Assembly: GCF_029714425.1 (NCBI RefSeq)
Contig: NZ_CP121668.1
Location: forward strand, 8,329,501 to 8,393,500
Length of the DNA: 64,000 nucleotides
Reading direction: 5' to 3'
Source: Bradyrhizobium sp. CB2312
Lineage (GTDB): Bacteria; Pseudomonadota; Alphaproteobacteria; Rhizobiales; Xanthobacteraceae
The position numbers and the translations under genes are program-made. This document shows, in pieces, positions 46,763 to 56,109 of this stretch. The notes beneath the pieces are model-generated. The model saw only the letters and a list, made by a program, of their open reading frames with translations, ran no database searches and was not told the origin of the DNA. Within the stretch, counting starts at the first letter, position 1. Each line of letters begins with the position of its first letter.

Positions 46763-47488
46763 CTATTTGGCAAAGGGCGAGCCAAACTTATAATTGAGTC
46801 GCGCCGTGATGAGATCGACATCCTGGTGCACGCGATCCGCGCCAAGAGCCGCTGGGAAGCTTATGTTACTGCGTTGCATGAACAAGTGGTTATACTCGAC
46901 GCCAGCTGACCAGTTTGGCGTGAAGCTGACTTCGGCACCGGCGCCCAGCACGCCACCCCAACGCACGTCATTGTTTTTGCCAATCTCGGCGCCAGTAGCC
47001 ACCGAGTTGACGTGATAGATGTTGCTCGTCACCGCAGCGCCGCCCTTGCCATAAAGGAGCACGGCATTGAACGCGTATCCGATATGGCCCGTGAGTAGAC
47101 CGAATGCATCTGTCGTGGTGCCAACGGTGTCTGCCGGGAACGCGGTGCTGACATTGGAACCGTTGAAGTCGGCCCAGTTGCCCTGACCTTCGATGCCGTA
47201 GACCATGTTGAAGATTTGCCAACGATAACCAATCTGGCCGCCAATGGTCCCACCAGTCGAATTATGGCAGCCCTCGGGGGTAACACCATTGAAATCCCAG
47301 CAGTTGCGGCTCGTTCCCCAGCCACCATTGACGCCGATATAGTAACCAGACCAATCGATGATCGGGGCTGCGGCTGGCAGTGGTACCGCCTTAACCTTGG
47401 CAGGTTGCCCCGCCAAGTCGGTGCCGAATGAGGGAGCGGCGGCACCGAGTGCGCCGATGCTTGCAGTCAGAATGAGAATCTTTTTCAT
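46763..47488 (-). CDS. Omp25/Omp31-type outer-membrane beta-barrel protein
   Basis: The product is 241 aa from ATG 47488, with GAAAGGAAAC upstream. The signal peptide is MKKILILTASIGALGAAAPS. Then comes a proline/alanine linker (KVKAVPLPAAAPIIDWSGYY), typical of rhizobial small porin-like proteins. Beta-barrel strands follow (GTIGGQIGYRWQIFNMVYGI, FGLLTGHIGYAFNAVLLYGK) and a terminal strand LITARLNYKF with the usual C-terminal aromatic. The frame is open to 47806 without conserved content. It likely stabilises the outer membrane; a symbiotic role is not evident. Confidence 0.88.
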   Translation of the reverse strand: MKKILILTASIGALGAAAPSFGTDLAGQPAKVKAVPLPAAAPIIDWSGYYIGVNGGWGTSRNCWDFNGVTPEGCHNSTGGTIGGQIGYRWQIFNMVYGIEGQGNWADFNGSNVSTAFPADTVGTTTDAFGLLTGHIGYAFNAVLLYGKGGAAVTSNIYHVNSVATGAEIGKNNDVRWGGVLGAGAEVSFTPNWSAGVEYNHLFMQRSNISFPAALGADRVHQDVDLITARLNYKFGSPFAK

Positions 47489-48156
47489 TCGAGTGTCGTT
47501 TCCTTTCGGTGCCCCCCGGCGCCGTGCGTTTAACAATATGAACGCGAATTGCTGTAACTTCCGCACAACATGTCTTCGAAAGAAACGGGTCCAATCGTAC
47601 GCCGCGTCAGATTGTGGAGCGCGCAACTTGCCATGCACTGCCTCGACCGAAATGCTGGGGCCGGGACACTGGTCGCTTGGCGCAGATGATTCTTTGAATA
47701 CGATCCGTTCATGATGGCTGTGACGGGACGCAGTGCTACGAGCTGTTTGGCTCTCTCTTTCGCTGACTTGCGACAAAGCCAGGCTGCGCCAACACGTCCC
47801 GGGCATGCTCGTTCAGAGAGTTCGGCAAATGAAGACTGCTGATCCAGAACGCGTCTCTTGCGATCAGGCTCACTTCCCGGCAGGAGGATCGTGCTGCCGC
47901 TTGCAATCGTGAGTGATACGGCGATGATCGATCGCAGGCTTGGACCGCTCTGGCTCAGGACCTATCGCAAGTTTAGCACGATGTTCCTCAACCTCGACCT
48001 CGATCGACGGGTGTCAAGGAGCCGATGCGGCTGCTTGACGAGGCTCTTGCTTGAACTTGCGGGACCTCGTGCCGAGCCAAAACTCAGGAGAGGAAACGGT
48101 ATGGCTCTTCCTGGCGCCAGCGAATATTAGGGCGGCTGTCCCGGCTCGTCGCCGAC
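47489..48156. other. Intergenic region
   Basis: No gene is supported. Just before its end, AGGAGAGG precedes an ATG at 48102 opening only nine codons. Confidence 0.4.
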
Positions 48157-48288
48157 ATGCACTGGATTCTAGGTGGCTGGTCTGGGGTCACCATAATAGT
48201 CGTCGCGAACGTGCTCCTCTTCAACGGGCTGAACATGACTGGAGGGGAAGCTCCACCACGCTCTGCCCCGGTGTTTTCCGCCGCATAA
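48157..48288 (+). CDS. Possible 43-aa single-pass membrane peptide
   Basis: MHWILGGWSGVTIIVVANVL followed by LFNGLNMTGG and a short polar tail gives one good transmembrane helix. The frame is open upstream (GRLSRLVADMHW) without a clear start. No ribosome site is visible. Listed because the hydrophobic pattern is unlikely for random sequence of this GC content. Confidence 0.3.
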   Translation: MHWILGGWSGVTIIVVANVLLFNGLNMTGGEAPPRSAPVFSAA

Positions 48289-48342
48289 GGTCCCCAAGAC
48301 CCTCAACAAGCCAAGCTTATGTGGCAGTACGGGTTCAGGCGC

Positions 48343-48570
48343 CTATTGCTCGGTCGACCGCGCCAGCTCAGCCCGCAAGTTGCGTATCGCCTCGTTCGCC
48401 AGATTCAACGTATTCCGTTCGCCCTTCTTTATCGAAGACTCAAGGAAAGTGCACAACCGGCTATGGAGGACCGTCTTGCGATTATGCGCCAGCAACGGAT
48501 CCTTCTCAACAAAGCGCCAGGCTTTATCAAATGCGACGCTCACGATAGCATCTTGCATCTGCTGATCCAT
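48343..48570 (-). CDS. Small conserved-looking hypothetical protein
   Basis: The product is 75 aa. MDQQMQDAIVSVAFDKAWRF, VEKDPLLAHNRKTVLHSRLC and NLANEAIRNLRAELARSTEQ read like a genuine small helical protein. I recall similar short Bradyrhizobium proteins with AFDKAWRFVERDP and LANxAIxxLR. Function unknown. Confidence 0.55.
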   Translation of the reverse strand: MDQQMQDAIVSVAFDKAWRFVEKDPLLAHNRKTVLHSRLCTFLESSIKKGERNTLNLANEAIRNLRAELARSTEQ

Positions 48571-49260
48571 CTCAACACTCCACGCCGTCCTGATACAAGG
48601 AAGTACCTTCGCAAAAGCAAACCGAGCGTCTGTGGCTTGTCCCAGCTAGTAAGACATCAGAGCCGCAGCACGCTCGGACATCGAGCTGCTCTCGATGTTC
48701 AATGAATTTACAGATGTTTGTTGAAGTTCCGATGACCCGGCGTGTCGGATTGCCAGGCGCATTCGAATAATTCTGAAGCGGCTGAAACGAGCTCGCGCTG
48801 TTCGCGCGGCTTCGTTGCCGAAGTGCTCTTGTTGCTCGGTATCGGTCGATAATTGAGGCTCTTCTTCCTGCAATCGGAAGACCGGGCCATGCCAATCACG
48901 AGTACGGCCGAACATCGATGCAAATGGATCGTTCCCCTCCTTTCCCAGTCTCTAGCTAAGACGCGTTCATCGAAGCGTGTGGCGTTTTCCGGCCACTGCT
49001 TGTTTGCTTTCTGACATGTGTCCGCGGGGCGTCGTTCTTTGCTCGACCCTTCGCGACCTCCTGCTCTGGGTGCGGGCTACCGCTTTTGAGCGTGGTGGCG
49101 AACAGTTGTGATTCGGAAAGGCCAGCTGAACCGGCTCGCTTACGGGACGGTAGCCCATAAACACCGAGTCGCCGATCCCTGGCGTACGACCGTCGCTGTC
49201 AGCCCAGCGATAAACGTTCAATAAAAGCGGCATCAACCACAGAGAAACCCAAATGAAATC
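48571..49260. other. Intergenic region
   Basis: Short frames only; nothing recognisable. Confidence 0.4.
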
Positions 49261-49638
49261 TCAGTCTACTGTTGCACGTGACAGAATTAGTTTCGCGATC
49301 TTCATTTGATTAGCGGGAGTTCGGAGCACTTCGGGTAATGCCGCCACGGCCTGATCGAAAAGGCGTCCCAAAATTTGAAGGTCTTCTGGGTAGTAAACGC
49401 CACGGTCTCGCGAGAGTCGCGTCGTTTGCTGGTCGCGGGCGGGGTCCCCGGTTTTGGCATCCCCGAGCTGCCCGAGCTCCAGTTCCGCCATGATCATTTG
49501 GTTTGTCAGGGCATTTAGCAGTCGGACCGCTTCGAGCTCGTTGCCTTCTTCGCGTACGAGGGCGGCCACGAGGTCGAGTTGCAGGTCGATGCGATCCTCG
49601 AGGTCCTCTGAGCGTGAATTGGAAGGGTCAAGTTCCAC
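49261..49638 (-). CDS. Hypothetical protein, paralogue of the 55333 gene
   Basis: The product is 125 aa. The acidic N-terminal half is helical (LEDRIDLQLDLVAALVREEG, NELEAVRLLNALTNQMIMAE). The C-terminal 47 residues, GVYYPEDLQILGRLFDQAVA, ALPEVLRTPANQMKIAKLIL and SRATVD, match the C-terminal part of the gene at 55333-55563 at about half of positions. The shared block may be a small domain of island proteins. Function unknown. Confidence 0.7.
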   Translation of the reverse strand: MELDPSNSRSEDLEDRIDLQLDLVAALVREEGNELEAVRLLNALTNQMIMAELELGQLGDAKTGDPARDQQTTRLSRDRGVYYPEDLQILGRLFDQAVAALPEVLRTPANQMKIAKLILSRATVD

Positions 49639-51104
49639 GGTGTTTGCTCCGGTTAGTTAAATGCAGGAAGTAGGCTGAGTAAGGGTTGTGTCGTGCTTTC
49701 CCGGCCGCGAGACCGCAGACGCGGCGAATGAACGAATGGCTGCTGCACAAGCCAAGGTGCGCACGCGCGGTCGCCGAAGGGAGAGGGTTGCAGGCATGTG
49801 CCACGAAGAGAGCGCAAAGGCGGAATCGACCAGAGAACGCTGTGAACTGTCCTGTGATTCGACCATTGAGCCGATCCAGCGCCTCGACGGTCGCAGTACC
49901 TCCAGCCGGCGGGGACGCCGCGATGACGGCAAGTCGAGAATTGCGGCTCGAACTGCTGCACGATTGCTTGTCGCCTGACCTAGCAATCCAGACGTAACCG
50001 GAGGCCTTGCCAGGCAGAGTGCCACAAAGTGCGTTCGGCGCTGGACGAAGCTGTTGCTGAAGGCGCGCCGTCAGCTGCTCCAGACCGGTCTGGTCATCAT
50101 GCCAGACGTTTATGGCCCAGCTCATGCAGGCAACCCAGAATTAACCCGCTTCACATGTCTGCGGTTTCTCTCTGCATTCGTTGACAGGCGATGCCTGGCC
50201 CGGCGAGGGGGCGGATCGGCTCCTGGAAGGGGGGCGCGATAAGAGACAAGACCGGCAGATCGCGTCCACCCCTCGTTGCGGTGGCGATGTAAGGATTGCA
50301 GAGAAGGGATAACCGCGCCGGGGTATGGTCGAAGAGGGCCGGCGCATAGAATGAGATAGGGTAGCGTCAGTCTGTAGGAAATGGGTGCGGGAGCCGCCCG
50401 TCGACGAAGAAAGAGGACGCGCGCAGAGTGAGAATCCACGATCACACGACTTGTAGGGGTGGGCAGTAAGATCGCGAGGCTGGTCGCATCACACCGATCG
50501 ACATCAGTGCCTCGTCCTGGCCGGAGAATAGCGTGGTCAGATAGCCAACTGCACTGCTTTGTTTGGAGGCCGCAACGGCGTCGGATCGTCGGCGCTGCCC
50601 GCCTGGTCAGGGAAAAAAGTGCAGCCTGCACCGGTTTAGCGGACGGTTCGCCTGCCCCAATTCTATGCAGCGCACGCATTTGCCTTGGCCAAGCAGTGTG
50701 CGTGAGAGTCGATCTTCCTGGAGGGCCTTAGTATGATTGCAAAGGAGGAGGCGCCAGCGCGACAGATTACGCGCCAGACGTTGCGATTAGCGATCTGACC
50801 GCATTTACGCCGCTCGTGCGTCGATGCCAAAGATTGATGGCTGTCGTTGGCGAAGCAGCCACGAGAACCTTGAAGCGCCCTGCGACTATGCTGAAAGTAA
50901 AATGGGTTCATTTCTCAAACGACATCCGTGGAATGTGCTTTCCGGAAACCGGCGATCGACTTATGGGTATTTGGCTGAAATTGGTAAAATCGAAAGTGTC
51001 GATGGGATGCATCCAGTTCGTGGATCGCGGACGGGCGTAATCTCACCTCTTACATCGAAAGCGGGTCAGTTAGTTGTTTCCTGCCGGCTTGGTGCAGTGA
51101 GCTT
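49639..51104. other. Intergenic region
   Basis: 1.5 kb with overlapping arginine-rich frames on both strands, typical of non-coding GC-rich sequence. I see no gene. Confidence 0.5.
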
Positions 51105-51257
51105 ATGGGCCTCTTAGACGAGCTTGCTGATTCGTTGATGACCGGCGGCCTAGAAGGGTCACAGCAGCGAGCGCAGGCGAATACCTCTAAATTGGACTCC
51201 AGATCTCACGAAGGTGAGAGAAACTCCTCGATCCCCATAAGGAAGGGAGGGTCATAG
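51105..51257 (+). pseudogene. YidB/DUF937-like N-terminal fragment
   Basis: MGLLDELADSLMTGGLEGSQ, then QRAQANTSK, closely follows the start of YidB-family proteins (MGLLDxLxGSLMGG), but the frame stops after 50 codons where the family runs to about 130-150 residues. Probably a truncated copy. A 73-codon frame at 51306-51527 (MSPEQSRVFIEKVRVIKADE) downstream is a weak gene candidate. Confidence 0.4.
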
Positions 51258-51577
51258 AGTCTCGTCCGGACTGTCCGAGCAGCTCCGGCCTCCCGCAGAT
51301 GCAGGATGAGCCCTGAGCAATCGCGGGTCTTCATTGAAAAGGTCCGCGTGATCAAAGCGGACGAAGAGCGTTCGGCCGCGGATAAGTTGATAAAGCGGTT
51401 CGCAGACAACTTAGCCAAAGCTGTCCCCAAAATAGGAACGCGAGGCGGTCAGATATCGCCGCCATTGAGGCTGACGGTCGCCTTGCCCCGGGCAACGACA
51501 ACCAATATGGCAACCAGCCTCGGATAACTTCAGTGCGTCGGTATACTTACCACGCATATGATCCCCCAACGCAGTCA

Positions 51578-52609
51578 TTATCCGCCGAAGCTACCGAGAA
51601 TTTCAGTTTTAATTGCAGTTGCGGTGTACACGGAAATCTCCAGCGGTAGGTTTCCGAATGCAAGCTGGCAAAGCAAGTAGTTGGCACCCGCCACTTCCAT
51701 CTGCTGGAGAAGGACCTGTCGGACGGAAGCCGGCGTTCCAACGACGCACAATTCGTTCTCAAGTGCTGCATCGAAGGTCAGCGGAAGGGCGGGCGGTGTC
51801 GGAATGGCGTTAAGCTCGTAAAGAAACTTAAAGCTCTCCAGCCATCGGCGATACGCAGTTTCGGCCGCCGCATGAGCGTCCTGATCAGACTTCGCAATCA
51901 CGACCATGCGGGCCAGCCCGAGAAGTGGCTCGCGGCCGTGTGCGGCTGTGTTGTGGGGTCGATGGGAACGGTAGGCGTCCGTAACGTTCCGGACAGCGCA
52001 GGCGGGGCCTATGCACGCCAGATTGGCGCCATTTGCCGCGGCCCACTGCGCCGACTCTGCCCGATTGCTTGCGATCCAGATGGGCGGAGATGGACGTTGA
52101 TGGGACCTCAACGCCAAGGGTACGTCGCTCAACTCGAAGTGGTCTCCCTGATAAGATAGCGTGTGTCCCTTCAGCGCAATATTCAAGATTTCACTGGCTT
52201 CCGCATAACGACTTGGTGCAGCGTCTGCACTGATGCCGAAATAGCCCCATTCAATCGGCTGGGAACCGCGGCCTATCCCGACCTCGAGCCTGCCGCCGCT
52301 CAATTGGTCAAGCATGCAGATCTCTTCGAATGCGCGCAATGGATGATAAAGGTTGAGCAACAGTACGAGCGGACCGAGCCGTAATCGCCGGGTGCGCTGC
52401 GCGACACTTGATAGGAACAGGTGCGGCGAGGGCCCTCTGCCATGAGGTGTGCAGTGATGTTCGGCCAGGTGATAAGCGAAGAATCCGAGCGAGTCGCAGA
52501 CCTCGATCAGCTTGAGACGATCTTCATATTGTCGTGCGGCATCTTGGCCGTCGTCATCCAAATGGTCGAAAATGCCACACCTTAGTCTTGAAGAAAGGCC
52601 ACTCTTCAC
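51578..52609 (-). CDS. Luciferase-like flavin-dependent monooxygenase
   Basis: The product is 343 aa from a GTG at 52609. It is a TIM-barrel enzyme of the bacterial luciferase superfamily: LKLIEVCDSLGFFAYHLAEH contains the EHH motif, followed by LGPLVLLLNLYHPLRAFEEI, LDQLSGGRLEVGIGRG and PPIWIASNRAESAQWAAANG. Such enzymes use reduced FMN and oxygen on varied organic substrates. The substrate cannot be inferred. It lies ahead of nolA on the minus strand, next to a periplasmic binding protein gene, with 475 bp between them, so co-transcription is uncertain. Confidence 0.9.
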   Translation of the reverse strand: MKSGLSSRLRCGIFDHLDDDGQDAARQYEDRLKLIEVCDSLGFFAYHLAEHHCTPHGRGPSPHLFLSSVAQRTRRLRLGPLVLLLNLYHPLRAFEEICMLDQLSGGRLEVGIGRGSQPIEWGYFGISADAAPSRYAEASEILNIALKGHTLSYQGDHFELSDVPLALRSHQRPSPPIWIASNRAESAQWAAANGANLACIGPACAVRNVTDAYRSHRPHNTAAHGREPLLGLARMVVIAKSDQDAHAAAETAYRRWLESFKFLYELNAIPTPPALPLTFDAALENELCVVGTPASVRQVLLQQMEVAGANYLLCQLAFGNLPLEISVYTATAIKTEILGSFGG

Positions 52610-53084
52610 TCGATCAATCTCCGATTACGGTCAGATGGCGGGTCCTGGTTGCTTCGTGCCTTTGCGCTCAAAGGGGTCTCGTTCGTCGTTTGACCGGTCA
52701 GGCCGTTTTTTCTTTGAGTGCGTGGATCTGGGCTTGCACCATGTGAGCGGGTGACGAGAATGCGAAATGCTGTCGCCGCGCCGTTGATAGACGTCCGCGA
52801 ACCGCCTCCAAAAGCGAGTTATGCTTGACCAGAAGCATCGTTACTCGCTTCAGAGGTCCTGTGCCTCGCGAGTCAGATCAGCCCGGCACGGCTACTATTT
52901 ATCTATCATTGGACGTAGCGTCTCCGTCAGGGCGACGTCGGGTAGCTCTGCAAGCGCTGCAACGAACGCGAAAAACGCTCCAAAGGCTGCAAGTATGAGA
53001 GAGCTTGCGAGTATCGCTTCTCCGACCTGAGCGCGTCTCATTGTCCGTGTCGCTTTGGCTTCGGGGAGATGGCGATAACGCCAA
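52610..53084. other. Intergenic region
   Basis: A minus-strand frame (52895-53185) contains a hydrophobic segment (LASSLILAAFGAFFAFVAAL) that could be the relic of a small membrane protein. No start fits and it overlaps the end of the next gene. Confidence 0.4.
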
Positions 53085-54194
53085 TCAGTTCTGCTCGACA
53101 GTTTCAACACGGCCCTCTCGCCAACGGTAAACCAGAAAGCCAGGAGCCGCATTGTCTCCCTTTCTATCGAACCGGACTGGGCCAATCACGGTATCGGTCG
53201 GCCGTGAACGAAGTGCGCTAGCTACGCGCGCAGCATTCAAAGAACCGGTCCGGTTCACCGCCTCTGCCCATGCTTGCACGGCCGCATAGGCGTAAAGCGT
53301 GTAGCCTTCAGCGGACAGGTTGGAAGCTTTGAGTGCGGCCACCACGCCGGCCGCATTGGCATTCCTGGCGGGGTCCGGCATGAAGGTAAACAACGTGCCA
53401 TTTCCGGCGCTGCCTGTAATGGCCCAGAATTCAGAGGTCATCAAAGGATCGTTCGCCATGACCATAAGTTCCGCTCTTGCTTCTGACGCCTGGCGTACAA
53501 ACAATCCGATTTCGGTATGATAACCGCCGATATAGGCGACACGCACCCGTTCCTTCTTCATCCTTGAGACCAGCGCTCTGTAATCCTTTTCACCGGCTAC
53601 ATAGCTTTGCCGAATGACTTGTTCACCGAATCTCCGAAGCTGTGCTTCAACGACGTCGGCGATACCCTTGCCTGCGGTGCTCTTGTCGTCGAGCACTGCG
53701 ATCTTGTGGTTAGGGAAGGTCCGGTGAATATACTCTGCGGCAACGATGCCCTGTTGGTCGTCGCGGCCGCAGATCCGAAAGACGGTGTCAAGGCCCCGTT
53801 CTGTTAGCTGAGGATTTGACGAGCCAGGTGACACCTGAATGATGCCTGCTTCGGCGTAGATCTCGGAGGCCGGGATCGACGCAGAAGAACAAAAATGGCC
53901 AACGACCAACCGGACCCGCTCTGTTGTGAGCTTATTCGCGACCGCGACAGCTTGCTTCGGGTCGCACGCGTCGTCGGCGACAGTCAATATCACCTTGGTA
54001 TCGAGAAGTAGACCAGAAGCGTTCAACGCCTCGACTGCCGCAGCTGCACCATCGCGCATTTGTGCGCCGAACGCAGCGCTGCTTCCGCTCATTGGGCCAG
54101 CCACGGCAATATTGACGTCGGAGCCGCGCGCAACAGAGGCGAGGGCGCAGAAGAGAAGCGCGACACTCGCAGCAGGCGCACAACGATTTAACAT
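53085..54194 (-). CDS. Branched-chain amino-acid-type ABC transporter substrate-binding protein (LivK-like)
   Basis: The product is 369 aa from ATG 54194, with a signal peptide (AASVALLFCALASVARGSD). It has the type I periplasmic-binding fold: VNIAVAGPMSGSSAAFGAQM, GAAAAVEALNASGLLL, VADDACDPKQAVAVANKLTT, VVGHFCSSASIPASEIYAEA and KIAVLDDKSTAGKGIADVVE. It would bind an amino acid or amide in the periplasm. No permease or ATPase genes are adjacent, so it is an orphan. A NolA-like MerR-type promoter lies about 120 bp upstream (54317-54347). Confidence 0.92.
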   Translation of the reverse strand: MLNRCAPAASVALLFCALASVARGSDVNIAVAGPMSGSSAAFGAQMRDGAAAAVEALNASGLLLDTKVILTVADDACDPKQAVAVANKLTTERVRLVVGHFCSSASIPASEIYAEAGIIQVSPGSSNPQLTERGLDTVFRICGRDDQQGIVAAEYIHRTFPNHKIAVLDDKSTAGKGIADVVEAQLRRFGEQVIRQSYVAGEKDYRALVSRMKKERVRVAYIGGYHTEIGLFVRQASEARAELMVMANDPLMTSEFWAITGSAGNGTLFTFMPDPARNANAAGVVAALKASNLSAEGYTLYAYAAVQAWAEAVNRTGSLNAARVASALRSRPTDTVIGPVRFDRKGDNAAPGFLVYRWREGRVETVEQN

Positions 54195-54316
54195 TGTAAA
54201 GCTCCCAATGTTCACCTGAAGTCTAACCGCCGGCAGCTGTGATCAGACGTGTCTACACGTTGAGATTGTCTGTCAAAGCGAAGCTTGCGTTGGTCGCCAG
54301 ATTGCGACCACGGTAG

Positions 54317-54347
54317 AACTTACAATTTGACGTTAGGTGCGTTTCAA
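54317..54347 (-). promoter_or_regulatory. MerR-type (NolA-like) promoter with 19-bp spacer, upstream of the LivK-like gene
   Basis: On the minus strand TTGAAA and TAAGTT are separated by exactly 19 bp, and the spacer (CGCACCTAACGTCAAATTG) matches the nolA promoter spacer at most dyad positions. Transcription would start near 54310, giving a leader of about 115 nt to the LivK-like gene. Confidence 0.6.
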
Positions 54348-54497
54348 GGCCGTTTTTTTTGAGCCACGACGGTGCATCAGGGAGCGCGGATTGACGGGGT
54401 CACGACGACTGTCCGGTTTAGTCCATAAAACTGTTGGCCCGCATCAGAGCCGACGAGCGCCTATCGGCAATGCCGTGCGGAGCCGGCCAGGAGGACG

Positions 54498-55220
54498 TCA
54501 GTACGGCTGATCCTCCAACCCGCCAAGGGCCAAATCGAGATATTGCATGAGGCAGGGATCCCAACCAGCCAGACTACGGGGGGCGCTTAATCGTGCAAGT
54601 ACCTTCAGGATCATCGAAACGCGTGAATCGGCGCCAGCGATTTCGCCGATCAGCAAGCGTGCTGCAACTGCGACAGCCTTTGCCCGCTCGCCGCAAGGAT
54701 GCTCGCCTCGATCCATACAATCACGCAGGTCGTCGCGGATCCGCCGCCACCGCTCCTCGCGATCTGCAGCTAACTTGCAGGTGCATCGGGACGTCTGATT
54801 ATGCGTCTCGACCCGCGACATGGCATTGAGGGTGGCAGGCAGCTCATCCACACTTACCTGGATATCACTGTCGATGGTCATGTTGCGCAAGCGATCTCGC
54901 AGCAGAGTTGCTCGAGCGACTTGAAGTTCTATCCGTTCTAAATGTTTGCGCAGAAGATCGGTAAGTGAGGTCGTGCCCTCCATAGCTTTACGGATCTCGA
55001 CAAGGGAGAAGCCAAGCTCACGTAGCGCTCGAATTTGGTGAACCCGTTGCACACTTTCGCGGTCGTACATCCGGTGGCCGCCGTCAGTACGCTCTGAAGC
55101 TGCTAGGAGCCCGGTGTGTTCATAATGATGCAGCGTGCGTACCGTTACTCCGGTCGCCTCTGCAAGTTCGCCAATGCGCCATCGACGCCTTCGTGGTGTA
55201 GCTTTGCTCATGTTGTTCAT
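54498..55220 (-). CDS. nolA: NolA, MerR-family nodulation regulator
   Basis: The product is 240 aa. The N-terminal MerR HTH is WRIGELAEATGVTVRTLHHY, then HTGLLAASERTDGGHRMYDR and the coiled-coil linker LRELGFSLVEIRKAMEG. The C-terminal part is a TipAS-like effector domain. In B. japonicum, NolA governs host-genotype-specific nodulation and, with NodD2, represses nod genes at high cell density. Three polypeptides from alternative in-frame starts are reported there; here internal methionines are at 51, 80, 114 and 134. The start at 55220 is only 5 bp from a putative -10 (55226-55231), so the first form may be translated from a leaderless or nearly leaderless mRNA, or begin at the second ATG (55211). 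Confidence 0.95.
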   Translation of the reverse strand: MNNMSKATPRRRRWRIGELAEATGVTVRTLHHYEHTGLLAASERTDGGHRMYDRESVQRVHQIRALRELGFSLVEIRKAMEGTTSLTDLLRKHLERIELQVARATLLRDRLRNMTIDSDIQVSVDELPATLNAMSRVETHNQTSRCTCKLAADREERWRRIRDDLRDCMDRGEHPCGERAKAVAVAARLLIGEIAGADSRVSMILKVLARLSAPRSLAGWDPCLMQYLDLALGGLEDQPY

Positions 55221-55225
55221 TTCAA

Positions 55226-55256
55226 AGCCTACAACCTGACGTCACGTGTGATTCAA
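55226..55256 (-). promoter_or_regulatory. MerR-type (NolA) autoregulatory promoter with 19-bp spacer
   Basis: On the minus strand TTGAAT (55256-55251) and TAGGCT (55231-55226) are separated by 19 bp. The spacer CACACGTGACGTCAGGTTG contains an imperfect dyad (AATCACACGT / ACGTCAGGTT) centred between the boxes. This is the hallmark of promoters distorted by MerR-family activators. Position directly before nolA indicates autoregulation. Confidence 0.72.
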
Positions 55257-55332
55257 GCTATTTCAAAGCTCTAGCTGGATCGTCTTCCATTCCAGCGACG
55301 AGACTGGTGACTATCCTCAGAATGGCGTGGGA

Positions 55333-55563
55333 TCAACCCTGAGGGGAAATGGTGATCAACAAGTTCGTCAGGCATGCCAGTTGAGCCTCGCCAGCCGCTG
55401 TACGCTCCAGGATGAGTTTGGCGATTGCTGTGCGATTTTCCGGACTTCGCATCGATGGGGGTAGCGCGGCGATCGCACTATCATAAAGGCGTCCCAGGGC
55501 GGAAAGCTCTTCCGGATCGAATACGCCGCTGCATTGCTCCAAGTTCAGCTCCTTGTTTGTCAT
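55333..55563 (-). CDS. Small hypothetical protein, paralogue of the 49261 gene
   Basis: The product is 76 aa from ATG 55563 (MTNKELNLEQCSGVFDPEEL). The frame is open to 56052, but only the last part has a relative: GVFDPEELSALGRLYDSAIA, ALPPSMRSPENRTAIAKLIL matches the C-terminus of the protein encoded at 49261-49638. The longer frame could also be a fusion. No ribosome site is obvious. Function unknown. Confidence 0.6.
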   Translation of the reverse strand: MTNKELNLEQCSGVFDPEELSALGRLYDSAIAALPPSMRSPENRTAIAKLILERTAAGEAQLACLTNLLITISPQG

Positions 55564-56109
55564 TGCGTCATGGCAGCGCACGTCGTCAAGACGTTTGGCT
55601 GCGATAGGGCCAAAAGAAGTCAGACCCGCGGCGCGGAGCGACGAAGATGCGATGTACTCCCATGTGATGCGACAGGGCAACATGCCTGCGCGAGGCTTGC
55701 CTCGACGCCGCAAGAGATCGTGGTCATGTGCATGATCGATGACCATCACGCGCACGGTGCGTGATGGTACGGCTTCCGAAGAAGCACAAGCGTCTCCGCT
55801 CTTCGGGAGCCACTGCTGATTCGGAGAGTTGACGAGGGCAGCCCAGCGCCGCTTCTGCTGTATCGACAGCAGGTGCGCCAGGCGGCCGGGTGCAACGTAC
55901 GCCCCTATCTTTAAAACCAGGCCAACACTGACCCGCCGCTCGCACGTCGAGCCTATTGCCAACGTGCGGAAGACGTACACATCGTCGTCATGATAGCCGT
56001 CTGTTGCGATGATCTTTATAGAGCGACCATGAATTCGAGCGAGGCGAGCCAAACTGTATGCGTTGAGACATTCGTTGGGATATGAGGCTCGCAGATCCTG
56101 CGAACGTCC
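55564..56109. other. Region between the small gene and nodD2
   Basis: It holds the upstream extension of the previous frame (to 56052), which contains no known domain. Nothing else is seen. Confidence 0.4.

Noticed and set aside
50122..50679. 185-codon minus-strand frame
   Set aside because: Arginine/proline-rich, overlapping alternative frames, no motif; typical non-coding GC-rich sequence.
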